Of a stretch of DNA of 64,000 nucleotides, positions 47,153 through 59,224 are shown in pieces. This stretch comes from Jaapia argillacea MUCL 33604 (Eukaryota; Basidiomycota; Agaricomycetes; Jaapiales; Jaapiaceae), in NCBI GenBank assembly GCA_000697665.1, contig KL197719.1, positions 753,968 to 817,967 on the forward strand, given 5' to 3'. The position numbers and the translations under genes are program-made. The notes beneath the pieces were generated by a model. The model had not been told where the DNA came from, did not search any database, and was given only the letters and a program-made list of their open reading frames with translations. Position 1 is the first letter of the stretch, and each line of letters starts with the position of its first letter.

Positions 47153-49652
47153 ATGTCGGGGGTTAACGACACCAAGACATCCCTGAACGAAAAGTCCTCT
47201 ATCGAGAAACAGGAGGCCACACACACACCCACTCAAGACCAGCATCACCAGAACGTGCACGTCGAGAATGTGGACGCGAAGTTGGCGAACCCCCTCGAGG
47301 GTATTCCTCATGACCAGTTGATGGCAGACGCGGAGGATTTTGCAAAGGTTCATGGTTTGGCACACCTTACCGAGGAATTCAAGAAGGGAGCGCTTGTCGC
47401 TCAGAATCCTACTGGATTCGAGTCGATCGCGTACTTGTCGGACGAAGATAAGAACGTTCTGCGACGGGAATTGACCCATAAGTGGGATCACCCCTGGCAA
47501 CTTTACTATCTCGTTATACTGTGTTCCGTTGCAGCAGCAGTTCAAGGGGTATGTTCTTAAACTCCTCGAACGTTTTCTTGAGACCAACATGCTTTGCAGA
47601 TGGACGAAGCCGTCATTAACGGAGCCAACCTGTTTTTCGCTCCCCAGTTCGGCATCAATCCGAACACTACCACTGGTAATGCTTCTCGAAACCAGTGGCT
47701 TCTGGGTGTCGTGAACTCAGCTCCATATGTGCGTTTGAAAGGATAGTTCGCTTCTGCACGTAGAATACTGACGCTCGGGCATTGCAGCTCTGTTGCGCAT
47801 TTATTGGGTGCTGGCTCACGGATCCGCTCAATCGATACTTTGGTCGTCGAGGAACTATTTTCATCACTGCCACATTATCCTTCCTCACTTGCGTCTGGCA
47901 AGGGGTTACTAATTCATGGCCACACCTCTTTATCGCTCGGTTCGTTCTCGGCCTTGGTATTGGTCCGAAGAGTACAACTGTCCCTATATATGCTGCTGAG
48001 TGTACGCCTCCGGTTATCCGAGGTGGCCTTGTTATGATGTGGTGAGTACCAGTGAGAAGAAGCTTCAGAGTCCAAGTTGATGTCGCGTTTATAGGCAAAT
48101 GTGGACAGCCTTCGGTATCATGATTGGTTATGCGATGGATCTTGCATTTTATCACGTCCCGAACAAACATAATATCACTGGACTCAATTGGCGTTTGATG
48201 TTAGCAAGCGTGAGTTCTTCTCATTTGCTTCATACATGGCGATGCTAATTCTCCGTGGTCTCAGGCTGGATTTCCTGCACTTCTACTCGCCGTTCAAGTC
48301 TTCTTCTGTCCTGAATCTCCCCGTTGGTTGATGGGAAAAGGACGATACGATGAAGCGTACAAATCTTTGGCTCGGTTGAGGACCCATCCGATTCAAGCGA
48401 CTCGCGACATGTACTGTAGGTCTCTATTATACATTAATTTCGTCAAATTTTCACTTCGCTTTTAGACATTCATGTACAACTCGAGGCCGAGGCGGAGATC
48501 ACCCGAGGCAGGAATCGCTTGTTTGAGCTGTTCACCGTCCCTCGAAACCGTCGGGCTGCCCTCGCATCCTTCATTGTCATGTTCATGTGAGTGCTGATTT
48601 TGATTTTGAAAGTCAAACCTACGAATCTTACGGTTGTGATGAATCGCTACAGGCAACAATTCTGCGGCGTCAACGTCATCGCTTATTATTCTTCCAACAT
48701 CTTTTCCAACTCTGGTTTCAACGATATCCAAGCTCTTTCTGCGTCTTTGGGCTTTGGAATCATCAACTGGTTGTTCGCCCTTCCTGCTGTTTGGACAATT
48801 GACACGTTCGGTCGCCGAAACCTTTTGCTCACCACATTCCCTTTGATGTCAGTCTGTTTGCTGATCACTGGCTTCGCATTGTGAGTTCGACCACGTTGTT
48901 CGCCGGATTAGTGTCTGATCATCCGTGTAGCTGGATTCCTGGGCGGGATGCGCGAGTTGCTGTCGTCGCCCTTGGCATTTATCTTTTCGGAATGGCGTAT
49001 TCTCCTGGTGAAGGACCTGTTCCGTTCACTGTGAGTTTTGATATTTGGAACGTTGCGTGGAGTGCGGTGCTTACCCGCACCCCTCTAGTATTCTGCTGAG
49101 GCATTCCCGCTGTACATTCGTGAACTCGGGATGTCATTCGCCGTCGGAACCACTTGGTTCTTGTGAGTACCCACTGCCGGTTATTTCCTTTCGATCACGC
49201 TGATGATTGCATCTCAGTAACTTTGTCCTTGCTGTGACATGGCCACGTCTTTTGGGTGCTTTCAAGCCCCAAGGTGCCTTCGGCTGGTATGCTGGCTGGA
49301 AGTGAGTCATTTATGTCGCTGCGATGCTCTTCTCAGCTGATTGGGAGATAGCATCATCGGTTTCTTCGCCGTGTTGTTGTTTATGCCGGAGACCAAGTCA
49401 CTGTCTCTTGAGGAACTAGACATGGGTTCGTTCAATTCCTTTCGACATCCACCTACATGGCTTTACTAACGCATTTCTTCAACAGTCTTCTCTGTCCCAA
49501 CCAAGAGACACGCATCTTATCAACTGAAGGCTTTGCCTCACAACATTAAAAAGTATATTTTCCGAAAGAAGATTGCTGATTTCCCGCCGTTGTATGACTT
49601 TGAGGGTAGTGTTGGGGAAAAGCACTACGCCCCTGGTGGAGGGATGGCCTAA
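47153..49652 (+). CDS. MFS sugar/inositol transporter
   Basis: Twelve exons (47153-47548, 47600-47728, 47788-48041, 48095-48209, 48265-48415, 48466-48586, 48653-48880, 48931-49030, 49089-49162, 49218-49301, 49352-49425, 49486-49652) encode 630 residues. The sugar-porter signatures are present: DPLNRYFGRRGTIFITA, FVLGLGIGPKSTTVPIYAAE, PESPRWLMGKGRYDEAYKSL, QQFCGVNVIAYYSSNIF, DTFGRRNLLL, SAEAFPLYIRELGMS and PETKSLSLEELD. Twelve membrane helices fit. The 105-residue hydrophilic N-terminus and C-terminus are long for the family, as in fungal inositol- and quinate-like porters. The substrate cannot be told from sequence. It acts at the plasma membrane. Confidence 0.93.
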
Positions 49653-49957
49653 ATTACGAACTGTAACCGATTTCACCCCTTTGTTGCACCATGTTATGAC
49701 TCTTGTAAAGTAGCGGCTTCTCGCCTAATGATAGCCTAACGAAGTTCTGTTCTTTCCTTCACACCGAAGTAACCGCACCAGCGAAGAGTATTCGTAGTTG
49801 CAACAATGCTCTGAGCTCGGCTCCGAGGATGGATTGAACACAACATCATCGCGTGATGGTTGACAAAAGATTAGAAATATCCCATAGATTGTATCTCGGG
49901 CAAAACGACGCGAATAGCGACAACGATAATCTCATTACCACACTCTTAGCCAGCGAC
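49653..49957. other. Convergent 3' region between the MFS transporter and pyruvate-carrier genes
   Basis: This 305-bp region holds two gene ends. Nothing else was recognised. Confidence 0.4.
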
Positions 49958-50620
49958 TCAGGCTGTGGAAGCTTCAGGATGGGTTCGGCGGTAGCTGTGT
50001 AGAATACAACGTATTCATCCGTCAGTACTGGGGGAGGGAGCCATGAGAATTGTACATACTTCCAGATACGGGCCAGCTGGCCCAATCCTGTCGAACCAAC
50101 AAAGAAGTTGACCTATAAAAGGAGGAAATTACGGAAGGTAGAGCGAGACACAGTAAAGATACGTACGGCGGCAAGGCTATAGTTGACGGGGGTGATGACG
50201 AAGGAGTAGCGGACCCAGATGAAGCCCGTTGCGGTCAAAGCTGGGACATGTCAAAGTTGGAGGGTATATGCGTCGCACGATGGTCAAGGAGCCGATTGTG
50301 AGTCCTGGAGCCTGTCGTTTAACGAATTTCGGGTACTCACCGAGATTTTGGGGAATGCTAAGCTTCTCCGCTGGTCGACCCAAGTCCTTCAACCCAGCAG
50401 CGACGAGACACCACTTCATCATGGGCGCCCAGAAAAAGACAGTCTTGGGACCTAACGTGGTTCGAATTCATGGCAGCCACGTCCAGGCGAGATGAAGTTC
50501 CGAAAACGCGAGCCAATGAACAAAATGGCTCAAGTTCAGCACGAGACTTGACATACCGGCCGGGTGGTTCATGAAGGCCTGGAATTTTGAGGTGGCCGCT
50601 GATGTTGCTGCTCCCGACAT
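49958..50620 (-). CDS. Mitochondrial pyruvate carrier subunit (MPC2-like)
   Basis: Five exons (50620-50557, 50451-50341, 50240-50167, 50112-50060, 49994-49958) encode 112 residues. The MPC2-type core is clear: FMNHPAGPKTVFFWAPMMKW, GLKDLGRPAEKLSIPQN, ATGFIWVRYSFVITPVNYSL and AVNFFVGSTGLGQLARIW. MPC2 pairs with MPC1 in the inner mitochondrial membrane to import pyruvate. The two longer introns (105 and 100 nt) are unusual beside the 50-66 nt introns around them. Confidence 0.93.
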
Positions 50621-51547
50621 GGCTGAATAGGATTTCGAGGGGGATAGGAGGAGGACTGAAAAGGATGGGAAGGAGCAGGAGCAGTGGGATTAGTGGTGTG
50701 TCAGACTTGTCAGACGTGTGGGGAAGCAGTGTGACGGGCGAACCGTCATGGTCACTTTACGTCACAGCAACGGAACGCCAGGGTGTGACATTGACATGTC
50801 CTCATCGACATCCTGTTCATGTTCACGACCTTGTCCCTATAGGGTGTGCCGTGAATTTGGCCTAATACTCTCAGAAATCTACATCGAACACACTGGCTTG
50901 ATCTAATCTGAGGATTGCCCTCGTCACTTTGTGATCCGGCTGCTTTACGACCTTTTCTCGAACTATTATTGCAGAGGTGAATGCGGACAGAGTATCCGCT
51001 ATGACAGCCTCTGCCACGCTTTAGTAAGTTTAAGGTTCATGTCATCTTCCGATTTGCCATGATGCGACAGGAGGTCCAGAATAGCTTTACCAGGGCGTCT
51101 GTCTTTCTGGCATCATGCCTAAGGTTTCACTTCGCCGTCCCTCCCTGCAGCTTGCCTCACACCGCTTTCGCGTCTCATGTGGATTAGAATAACACGAGGC
51201 CGATGTCAACAGTTTGATTTCTTATTACCCTCCCTGGCAAGCCTTCCCCCAGCCTATTCCACACTGACGGCATACTGCAGAAGCACAGGTAAGAAGACGA
51301 TAGCGTGGCTTCCCCGGGCGTTTATCCCTGCCACATTGCACAATGTGGTCCTCGATATAGTCCTTTCACTAGAGGCAGGCTCTCACATGCCTCCTGTAAT
51401 ATTCGATTGAGCGCCATGCGTTGATAACGCATGTTGATAGACTCAAGCGCCTGTTCAAGTCGGTCCTATATCTATCCAATTCCCCGTCGAATCCTTCTTT
51501 CCCTTCTTCACAATAACTCCCCCCACTTCCACCACCCCTCCCTCCCC
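50621..51547. promoter_or_regulatory. Divergent region between MPC2-like and kinase genes
   Basis: This 927-bp region holds both promoters. A GTGACGGG/TTACGTCAC pair of CRE-like half sites lies around 50730-50765 on the pyruvate-carrier side. No gene was supported. Confidence 0.4.
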
Positions 51548-52861
51548 ATGGCTCCTGGTATCCTCTATCAACCAACCCCAACTCAGATCGCTGCGAGGAG
51601 GGAAGAGAGAGAATGTCCGGTGCGATGGTAATTCTGTTACCCACCCACTCAGCTTCTTATCATTTCTCTACATTGCTCCCGGATCCTAGAACTTAGTGGG
51701 ACAGATCACGCGGGATGGGGACTTTGCTTTTGCTAATGGGGGGTTCTCCGATATTTTTAAGGGAACCTGGACTCAAGGCCCTGGTATAACGACACAGGTC
51801 AGCTCCCGGGAACCACTCACACCAGTCCCCGATTGATAGTGTTGCAGGTCGCCTTGAAGTTCCTTCGCGGTGTCCATACGAACTCGAGAGAGTTGGCAGA
51901 CATTCGAAGGGTTTGTCGTACGTACATTTGACAATTGTCACCCTACCAACAAATCGTGTAGCGCATTGGCCGGGAGTCCAAGGCTTGGTACAACATCGAT
52001 CATCCGAATGTACTGAAGCTATTTGGGATATGCGACGATATCAAGGTTGGACCTTCTCCATGCCTCGTCACCCCCCTTTGCCCGGAGGGCTCGGTGAAGG
52101 TTTTTCTCGATAGCCACCCCGGTTTTAACAGGCTCGACATAGTGAGTTGCTATGCCTCACAGTCATCAACTATGTTCCTCACCGGTGTCGTCTAGGTCAA
52201 AGGGATTGCGACCGCCATGGAACACTTACACTCCTTGGGTGTGTGCCATGGGGACCTTACTCCGGTCAGTGCATCCTACTTGGACTTTGATAATGGTCGT
52301 TGACGTTGCGCAGAGGAATATCCTCATGTGTAGGGGTGGCATTCCACGCGTTTGTGATTTTGGGAGATCGAAAATCAAAGACATCGAAGGTTTCACTGCG
52401 TCTATCCATGCTGGGACAGTTCGCTACGCGGCACCTGAGATGATGATGGACGAAAACGAAATTGACGATGAAGGCGAAGGAGAAACCGTTCAAGCGAACG
52501 GAATGACTATTCCTCAGCCTACAACAGAAGCTGATGTGTACAGTTTCGTCATGGTTATGCTGGAGGTGAGTTGTTTGCCCCCTTCCCTCTCGAGTCTTTC
52601 CAACAAACGCGTCCATATCTCATGTTCTGTTGGAAGGTTTTGACAGGCCGCGAACCATTCTGTCACATCAGGCTCAATACCAGGATAGTCACGGCAGTCA
52701 TCAATGAGAATCGTCCCATTCGTGGAAGATACAAGCTGAAGGTGCCTAATTCTGAGGACGTTCCTGTTCCCGACCATATCTGGCAGATCTTGGACGGTGG
52801 CTGGCAGCATACGCCAGCTGCTAGGTTGAGGATGAGGGAAATCCTTGTCCGCTTGCAGTGA
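51548..52861 (+). CDS. TKL-like protein kinase
   Basis: Seven exons (51548-51619, 51690-51797, 51848-51910, 51962-52141, 52196-52264, 52314-52565, 52637-52861) encode 322 residues. The kinase parts occur in order: glycine loop GDFAFANGGFSDIFKG, the ATP-binding lysine in VALKFLRG, HPNVLKLFGIC, the catalytic loop HGDLTPRNIL (Asp and Asn kept, HRD changed to HGD), the DFG of RVCDFGRSKI, and the YAAPEM activation-segment end, then DVYSFVMVMLEVLTGREPF. Such compact, tyrosine-kinase-like TKL kinases are expanded in mushroom fungi and have no assigned pathways. There is no membrane or regulatory domain. An acidic insertion (DENEIDDEGEGETVQANG) follows the APE motif. Confidence 0.88.
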
Positions 52862-53285
52862 TCATGGCTCTTGGCTGGCGCTCTCTTGTACGCGTACCCG
52901 ATCTCATTGGGCGTGAGGCTACATAGCCCTCCAGTCTCGATATTGCCGAATCATCTCTCCTTCCACGCTTCGTCTGTCCCATTGTTCGACCCTAATTCAC
53001 GCATTGGCCACTTTTTTTCACGTTTTCTTTTCTTTGTGTTTCATGTACCCAGGCTGTCGTACTGTATGCGTTGTACAACTCAAGAAATACACGGTGCTCG
53101 AAGTATATACGTCGAATGGCAATTGATATGTTAGGAGAAGTTTCTGGTACAATGAGGTGGTATTAAAGTTTGGAGTACAGGAGACATAGCGGCGTGAGGC
53201 ACCTCCAGTCCGTCATTCCCAAAAAGTCCCATCAAACAGGGACGTCTCGACTGAGAAGGTTTGAAAGTTTCAAGAAAAGCATACA
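52862..53285. other. Convergent 3' region between kinase and Ala/Pro-rich gene
   Basis: No supported feature in these 424 bases. Confidence 0.4.
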
Positions 53286-54735
53286 CTAATACCTCCCGCT
53301 GACGCTTGATCTTCTTCTATGAGAGGACTGCTTTCGAGAGCGTTGGATGACGATTGTCGAACCGGCCGGCACAGTAACAGGTTGTCCAGGGTAGGACGTT
53401 TGGACATATGACGTTCCGGCCTGGTATCCCGGCTGATACGTGGGCTGGTACGGGGTTTGGTATGCAGGTTGAGCGTATTGTTGGATAGGGTAAGTGGGAG
53501 ATGTTGGGTTGTATGCGACTGCCGGAGCGTAAGTGGGCGATCCACCTCCATACGCCGATCCGCCTCCATACGCCGATCCACCAGGCATGGGTACGGATCC
53601 GTAATCATTATATCCGGGACTGCTGTAGGGAATGGGAGAAGTCGTAGGGACGTAGCCAGCAAAGGGTGGACGGGAAGCTATTGAGTGACGGCGCTCGCGA
53701 TCGCGATGGTGGTGGTGATGGTGATGATCCTGGTAAGGGTCAGAGCTTGCGTATCCGCCGGGCATGTATCGATCATCCTCGTAGCCGTAGGGTGAGGCAG
53801 AACTGGATGACTCATTTCCATAGCCAGAGAACGAACCACGTCGGCTGCGGCTGCGGCTGCGATTTCGACCGTTGTATGTATCTTCCCCTCGCTAAGAAAT
53901 CGGTCAGACTTCCGAGTTGGATGATGACAGAAACTGTCAGGGGAAACTGACCTCTTCTAAGATCGCAGTAGCTGTAGCAGCGGCTGTTTCGCAAGCGGTG
54001 CGGCGACCCTCACGTTCATGTCGTCTTGCGAGACGCCACATTTTACTCGCTAAGGTCAGGGAGCTTGTAAGCACTCTGCATGACATGTTGTTGGGGATGG
54101 CAACAAACCTTCAGCGATGGCCAACCCAACCAACCCTTCGCGTTGACGCTCGCGATCTCCACTCAGAGGCTCATACATGGAGCTGTTGGACCGCCAAAGT
54201 CGGTAGACTTCATACGCAGCAGCGTGTCCGATCTCCTCAGGGTGCATCGTCGACAGTTCGCCCTGAGAAGACTAGATTAAGGAGACAATGATAGGTGTAT
54301 TCGAAGGGAAGTACGCACCATGCCACCATAAGCTCGGCGATGCCAGTGTTTGGCTTCATGATAACCAACCCCTCTATCATTATGGTAATCCCTCACTCGG
54401 TCCCATGCATAATTGTACAGTGTGCTGTAAGATCGATGATGTCAATATTGGTAGATTTACTCTTCAGAGGTGAAACTCACGGATCAGGGCTAGCATCATG
54501 AGCACGATAATAATCCCAACCACTCCCTGACGACAGATGAAGGTCAATTCAGTGGGAGAACTCGGCGAGATCTTAAAAACTCACAAGATGGCTGGGGTTG
54601 GAAGTTAGGAGAAGGAGGAGATCCGAATTGATACTATGTTCTTGTCAGCTGACGGTGACTCTGCGAGAACAACGCTCGACGAACCTGAGGGGTACCCCAG
54701 TTACTCCCAGCATTCTGATAATATTGGTATGCCAT
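53286..54735 (-). CDS. Unassigned protein: alanine-rich helical domain and a Gly/Tyr/Pro-rich tail
   Basis: Seven exons (54735-54685, 54633-54585, 54526-54481, 54424-54319, 54262-54109, 54049-53952, 53891-53286) encode 369 residues. The first 60 residues are rich in Gln, Trp and Tyr. A conserved-looking helical domain runs from about 90 to 165: TMHPEEIGHAAAYEVYRLW, GLVGLAIAEASKMWRLARRH, ACETAAATATAILEE. The tail is disordered: RSRSRSRRGSFSGYG, a run of seven His after DPYQD, three GGSAYGGGS-like repeats, and a Pro/Tyr/Gln stretch (QTPYQPTYQPGYQ). The helical part recalls the CipC/DUF3759-like proteins of fungi, but I cannot confirm it. No signal peptide or membrane segment is present. Confidence 0.7.
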
Positions 54736-55488
54736 CGGAGTTGCGATCGATGGACGGTGTCTGGAGAAACTGCTTCACTCCACATGAACATCGCAGAATC
54801 AAGATGGGGAGACTTACAGTGGGCTTGGAAGTACAAGGACAGGGGAAGGAAGAAGGGAGGAACTAGTGTCGCCGATCTTGAGAACTGGACTATATGGGCG
54901 TTGCTTATATGCCCAGCTGACGTCACGTAATGCACGAACAGACGGGCAGACTAGCCTCGCATTTGTGATGAATTTGCGAGGTTCCAACCCACGAGTAATG
55001 GAGTTTCATAAGCACCAAGAGATCCGGAAGCGCAGCGGATAGTAAAGTTGGATGACCATTTTATCCAAGTCGGGGAATACAGCAATACAGATCCTACTGG
55101 GAGGGGCCGATTAACCCAGGTTAGGCTGCCGAAGGTATCTCTTGTGCTAATGAAGGTTCATGAGAGGTTTCTCCACGGGGGCAGGAGAAGTCTGGCGGTG
55201 GATCAGAAGGTTGGAGCCATTTGGAGATATGTATGAATCTCAGGTGGGTCTGTATTGCGGCCGTCATGAAAGAGTCCCAGTCTCACTCACTGCTTTGCCT
55301 CGTGTGCTAACATGAGGTAGCTTCGAGGCAATGAATAGGCGCGCAGCAAGAAACTGCTGTACGGTGTGATCGAGGGCTTGTGCCAAGTTCAGAACCGTTG
55401 AGACTCCGCCACTGCCGATCTTGAACGTTCTGAACCTTGCCCTATGCTCAATTCTGGCTTCTAAGACCTGAGAGATTCGGAATCGTTC
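54736..55488. promoter_or_regulatory. Divergent region upstream of COG5
   Basis: This 753-bp region separates divergent starts. A small hairpin with 7-bp arms (CCTCGCA and TGCGAGG) lies around 54955-54982. No gene was supported. Confidence 0.4.
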
Positions 55489-58400
55489 ATGGCTGGTCTG
55501 CTGCTTGCATCTTGTTCCTTGAATTGCAATTGATACCTGTGCACTAGACTATTCGGTTTTTGCGAGCCCAGATTTCGACGCTCACGAATACGCCAATGCG
55601 ATTTTAGCTGGTGAACCATACCCATCACAGCATGGAAAGGCTGCCAAATCTTCCAAAGGCCCTGGGCTTGAACCTGCCAAGGAGGATATCTCAGTGGCTA
55701 TCTCCAAACTGAATCACGGCATCGACGATGTTTCCAAGCAATTGAAGAATGTGGTGAGCACTCGCACATCAGGACATCTGTCAACGAGCAGTGAGCTCAG
55801 CCTTGACCTCATGACCTTTCCTTATTTTTGTCTTTGAACGTTTGATCTGAGTGCTGTGAATGGTCTTCGGCAGGTTACCACACATCACGAGGAACTCCTT
55901 GTCCAAGCAGCCGGCGTCGGCGACCTGGAAGGCTCACTAACCACCGTGCGTAGTGGATTGGGCGAGCTCGAATCACATCTCGATAGGTGAGTCAAATAAG
56001 CATTGAGATTACTGTGTTGATCAGAGCGCTTAGTTTTGACCGACAAATCCCCTTCGTTGATCAGGCTGCGTCTCAAGATTCGTGTCCCATATCAGTCTCT
56101 TCAAAATCATGTCAATCGTTTGGAGCGCTTGCAGCAAGCGCTCGATGTTTTGCGACGCATGTCTCGGTTCGTAATCCTCGCCAGGAGACTGGAGGCGCAG
56201 ATGGCCGAGATGAATATGAGTGAGACCGAACGGCCAGCTGTAGAGCTGAAGAGCGCCAACCAAGGTGCCCCTCGGCCTAATCCAGGTCAAACACAAGATA
56301 ATGAAGAGGAAAAAGAGCGGACGATCGCAAAAGCAGCGCTCAGTGTTGCGGAATTGAGTGCGTTGTGCGTTATCTGCAATGAACAAGTTTTCCTTGAGCT
56401 CACACGTGCAATCATCACTTGACTCGCAACACACAGCCGCTTTATTAGACGCATCCCCAGACGCTGACATAGGGACGTCACTTGAGACTGGCGAAGATAC
56501 TCTCTCCACCGATGGGGACAGTCCAATGACAAATGCTGTGATTCCCTTGAGATCCATCAACGCCGTATCCGCGCATGTTCCCTTCATTGAGGCTGCGCGC
56601 ACCAAGATTACAACTGAGATGGAGAGCATGGTTCTCATTGGTTTATCGACACTCGTATGTATTCCTCGTTAATACTCCCAGTTCTCCACTCTCCACCCCT
56701 CGTCATCAATTATCTCCTCTCATCCTCAATTATTCTCACTCCTCAACTCTCTCCCAGAACCAATCATTATTGGCTTCGTCGCTCCAAACTGCATATAACC
56801 TTCGTGTTCTCCCGGATGTTGTGCAGAGTCTCGTGCTTGACCTTGCCGATGCTGTGGACAGTCGCATTCGTGCCGCTTTCGATCTATCTCAAATATCCAA
56901 GGAGGCGCTTGCGAAAGGTCAGTCATCTCCTCTGTATATGCGCGCTTTGCTTCCTGATCTATGCAATGCTGTGTTCTCCATCTATCTTGACTCTGTGTGA
57001 TCCCGCGCTTACGGCCCCAAATTACAGAGCCCCCACCTCCTTCCCATAGCTTAATGTACAAGTCACGTATCCGAACCGAACCGACGAACGTTACGGTCCC
57101 GCAGTGGACTGCGGTACTCTGGGCTCGCCTTGAGACTCTCGTTGAGGAGCTGACTGGATGCTGTGTCAAGGTTAGGTTTTCCGGATATCTAATACCGTTT
57201 CGCTGTGCTGACAAACAGTGGTTTCAGGTGTACACTCTCGAAAAAGTCTTGAAAATCAAAAAGGACCCGCTGACGCAGACGGTCTTTCTTGATGAAGCTA
57301 TGCAGGCGAGCAATGAATCGTTATCTTCGGGCTTGAACTAAGCCTTTACAACGCGGTACAGCTTCTCGAGAATCAACCTAGCTCAACGTTCTGGGCTGCG
57401 CTCGGCGGGGCATTAGAAAAGCAATCTAGGGACGCAGCCAAAGGTTGGGCTATCATCCGTCGCTCAATATTCCCCGGGCTTATTTGTAATCTGCCTCGTG
57501 GCAGGGTCCTCGTTTCTGCAACAGACGCTCAGTACGGGGTACCCTCGATTTTTGAGGTTGTTCCATGAATTCTTCGCAAAGATCGCCGTGCATACCGATA
57601 CTGTCTACACCCAGACGCAACAAAGGTTAGATTCAATTTTTGAACCCCCACGTTTTCATTATCGAGTGCTCTGTTTCTAACCCATCCTTAGCCCAGAGAC
57701 GATCCTGGTCCTGCGTGCCTTATCCAACTTTGAAGCGCTCTATCTGTCGCGGGTGTCGAGCCGGTTGAACGAAGTTGTCGCCCAGGCCTTTGCAGGCGGA
57801 GGACGTGCGCCTCCCGGTATGAATGAGGGTGTCAACATAGCCCGTACCATTGCCAATGAGCTGGACTCAAGCAAGTTTGATCCATTACTTGTCAAAGCAG
57901 TTGCCCGGAATGCAGTCTCCAGTTTGGAGATGTTACTGAGTAGAATGGACGGATTGGTGAATGCGCATCGGTTCCAAGGCTTTGATGCAGATTACTAACA
58001 TTGTTTTAGATTGTCAGGGATCGTTCTGCGACAACTCTTATCGGTCCAACATCGACGCAACAACAGGCTTTGAATGGCTCCCTTGCAACTTGCTTGTATC
58101 ACTGTTGGTCTCGCCTCCAGAAACTGGAGGATGAATATCCCCAACCAGTTTATGGGATTCTGAGGTTGGCCATAGAGGCAAGTAACTCGCACTCGAACTT
58201 CAATGGTGAAATCTGAGAGTCTTTGTATTGCTCTCAGAGTATTCATGGAACATATGATCGCATCGTCGACCCTCTACTGAACGCGATCAAGCGAGAGCTC
58301 GCATCTGTAATCGCGAAATTACACCGTAACGATTTCTCTGCGGCTCCCGACCCTATGTCTGGCATGGGAGGTAGCGCAAGCATGTATATGAAAGAACTCA

Positions 58401-59105
58401 CCGAGAAGTTATCTTTCATCAAACTCGAAATCCTCAGCAAATTCAATGTCGGTCAAGGTGGTCGTGAACGGTCAGTCCCAACGTTTTCGAACATGTCTTG
58501 AGGCTGAATAGCTCCTTCAGGATTATATCTATTGTCAAGTATGTTCTCCGGACATTCGTGCTCCACATATCAATAGCAAAGCCCTTGGGCGAGAGCGGCA
58601 AACTCCAGATTATCAGTGATATGACCGAATTAGAGTTCGGATTGAGCGCATTTATGACCGACAGCCAGACGAGAAGACGAGGGGCGGATTGGGGGAGCGT
58701 CGGAGACGAATACCGTTCTCTGAGAGCCATGAGGTGATCCACCCATTATCAATGCATAATTCATTTCACGCTGAGATCCGCTCTCATCTTAGGCAGCTCC
58801 TGTTCCTCGACAACAACAGTTTATCTTCTCGAGAACGCACAACGGGGCTCCCTCCACTTATTGTGCTACACCACATACTCGTTCGCTCGCCCATCCCATT
58901 ACCTCATACCCTACATGGATGGCAAGAAGCGGAATATGTCAGATGGGTGGACGAGCACTCTCAAGAGGAGGCGTGGACGCTTGTGGACGGTGGTCTGTCC
59001 CGTTGGGAGAAAGTCTCGGAGACGGAGGGCAGGAATTCGGCAGACGCGTTTGAGTACATACAACTGGCGAAGTCTGTACTAACTCTTGCGAGGGAGAGTA
59101 CGTAG
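55489..59105 (+). CDS. COG5: Conserved oligomeric Golgi complex subunit 5
   Basis: Fifteen exons (55489-55495, 55548-55753, 55874-55986, 56065-56357, 56437-56654, 56758-56917, 57028-57170, 57228-57305, 57362-57443, 57505-57625, 57692-57956, 58010-58177, 58238-58470, 58521-58733, 58793-59105) encode 870 residues. Exon 1 is only 7 nt and gives MADYSVFASPDFDAHEYAN with exon 2, the usual COG5 start. Further matches are RLRLKIRVPYQSLQNHVNRL, YTLEKVLKIKKDPLTQ, VFLDEAMQLLENQPSSTFWA, FLQQTLSTGYPRFLRLFHEF and LYHCWSRLQKLEDEYPQPVY. COG5 belongs to lobe B of the COG tether that docks retrograde vesicles at the Golgi. Introns 8 (57306-57361) and 12 (58178-58237) begin with GC; in both cases only that join keeps the frame and the conserved sequence. 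Confidence 0.9.
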
Positions 59106-59224
59106 TGGCGAGAACAGGTCGTTCCCTTGCAGCGTACGATACAGCCAAGGTGGCGATTAAAGTTAGAGGCAAGTAATGTACAGGACTCTCAAGATTAGGG
59201 CGCTCTGCTCGTAATGGTACGATT

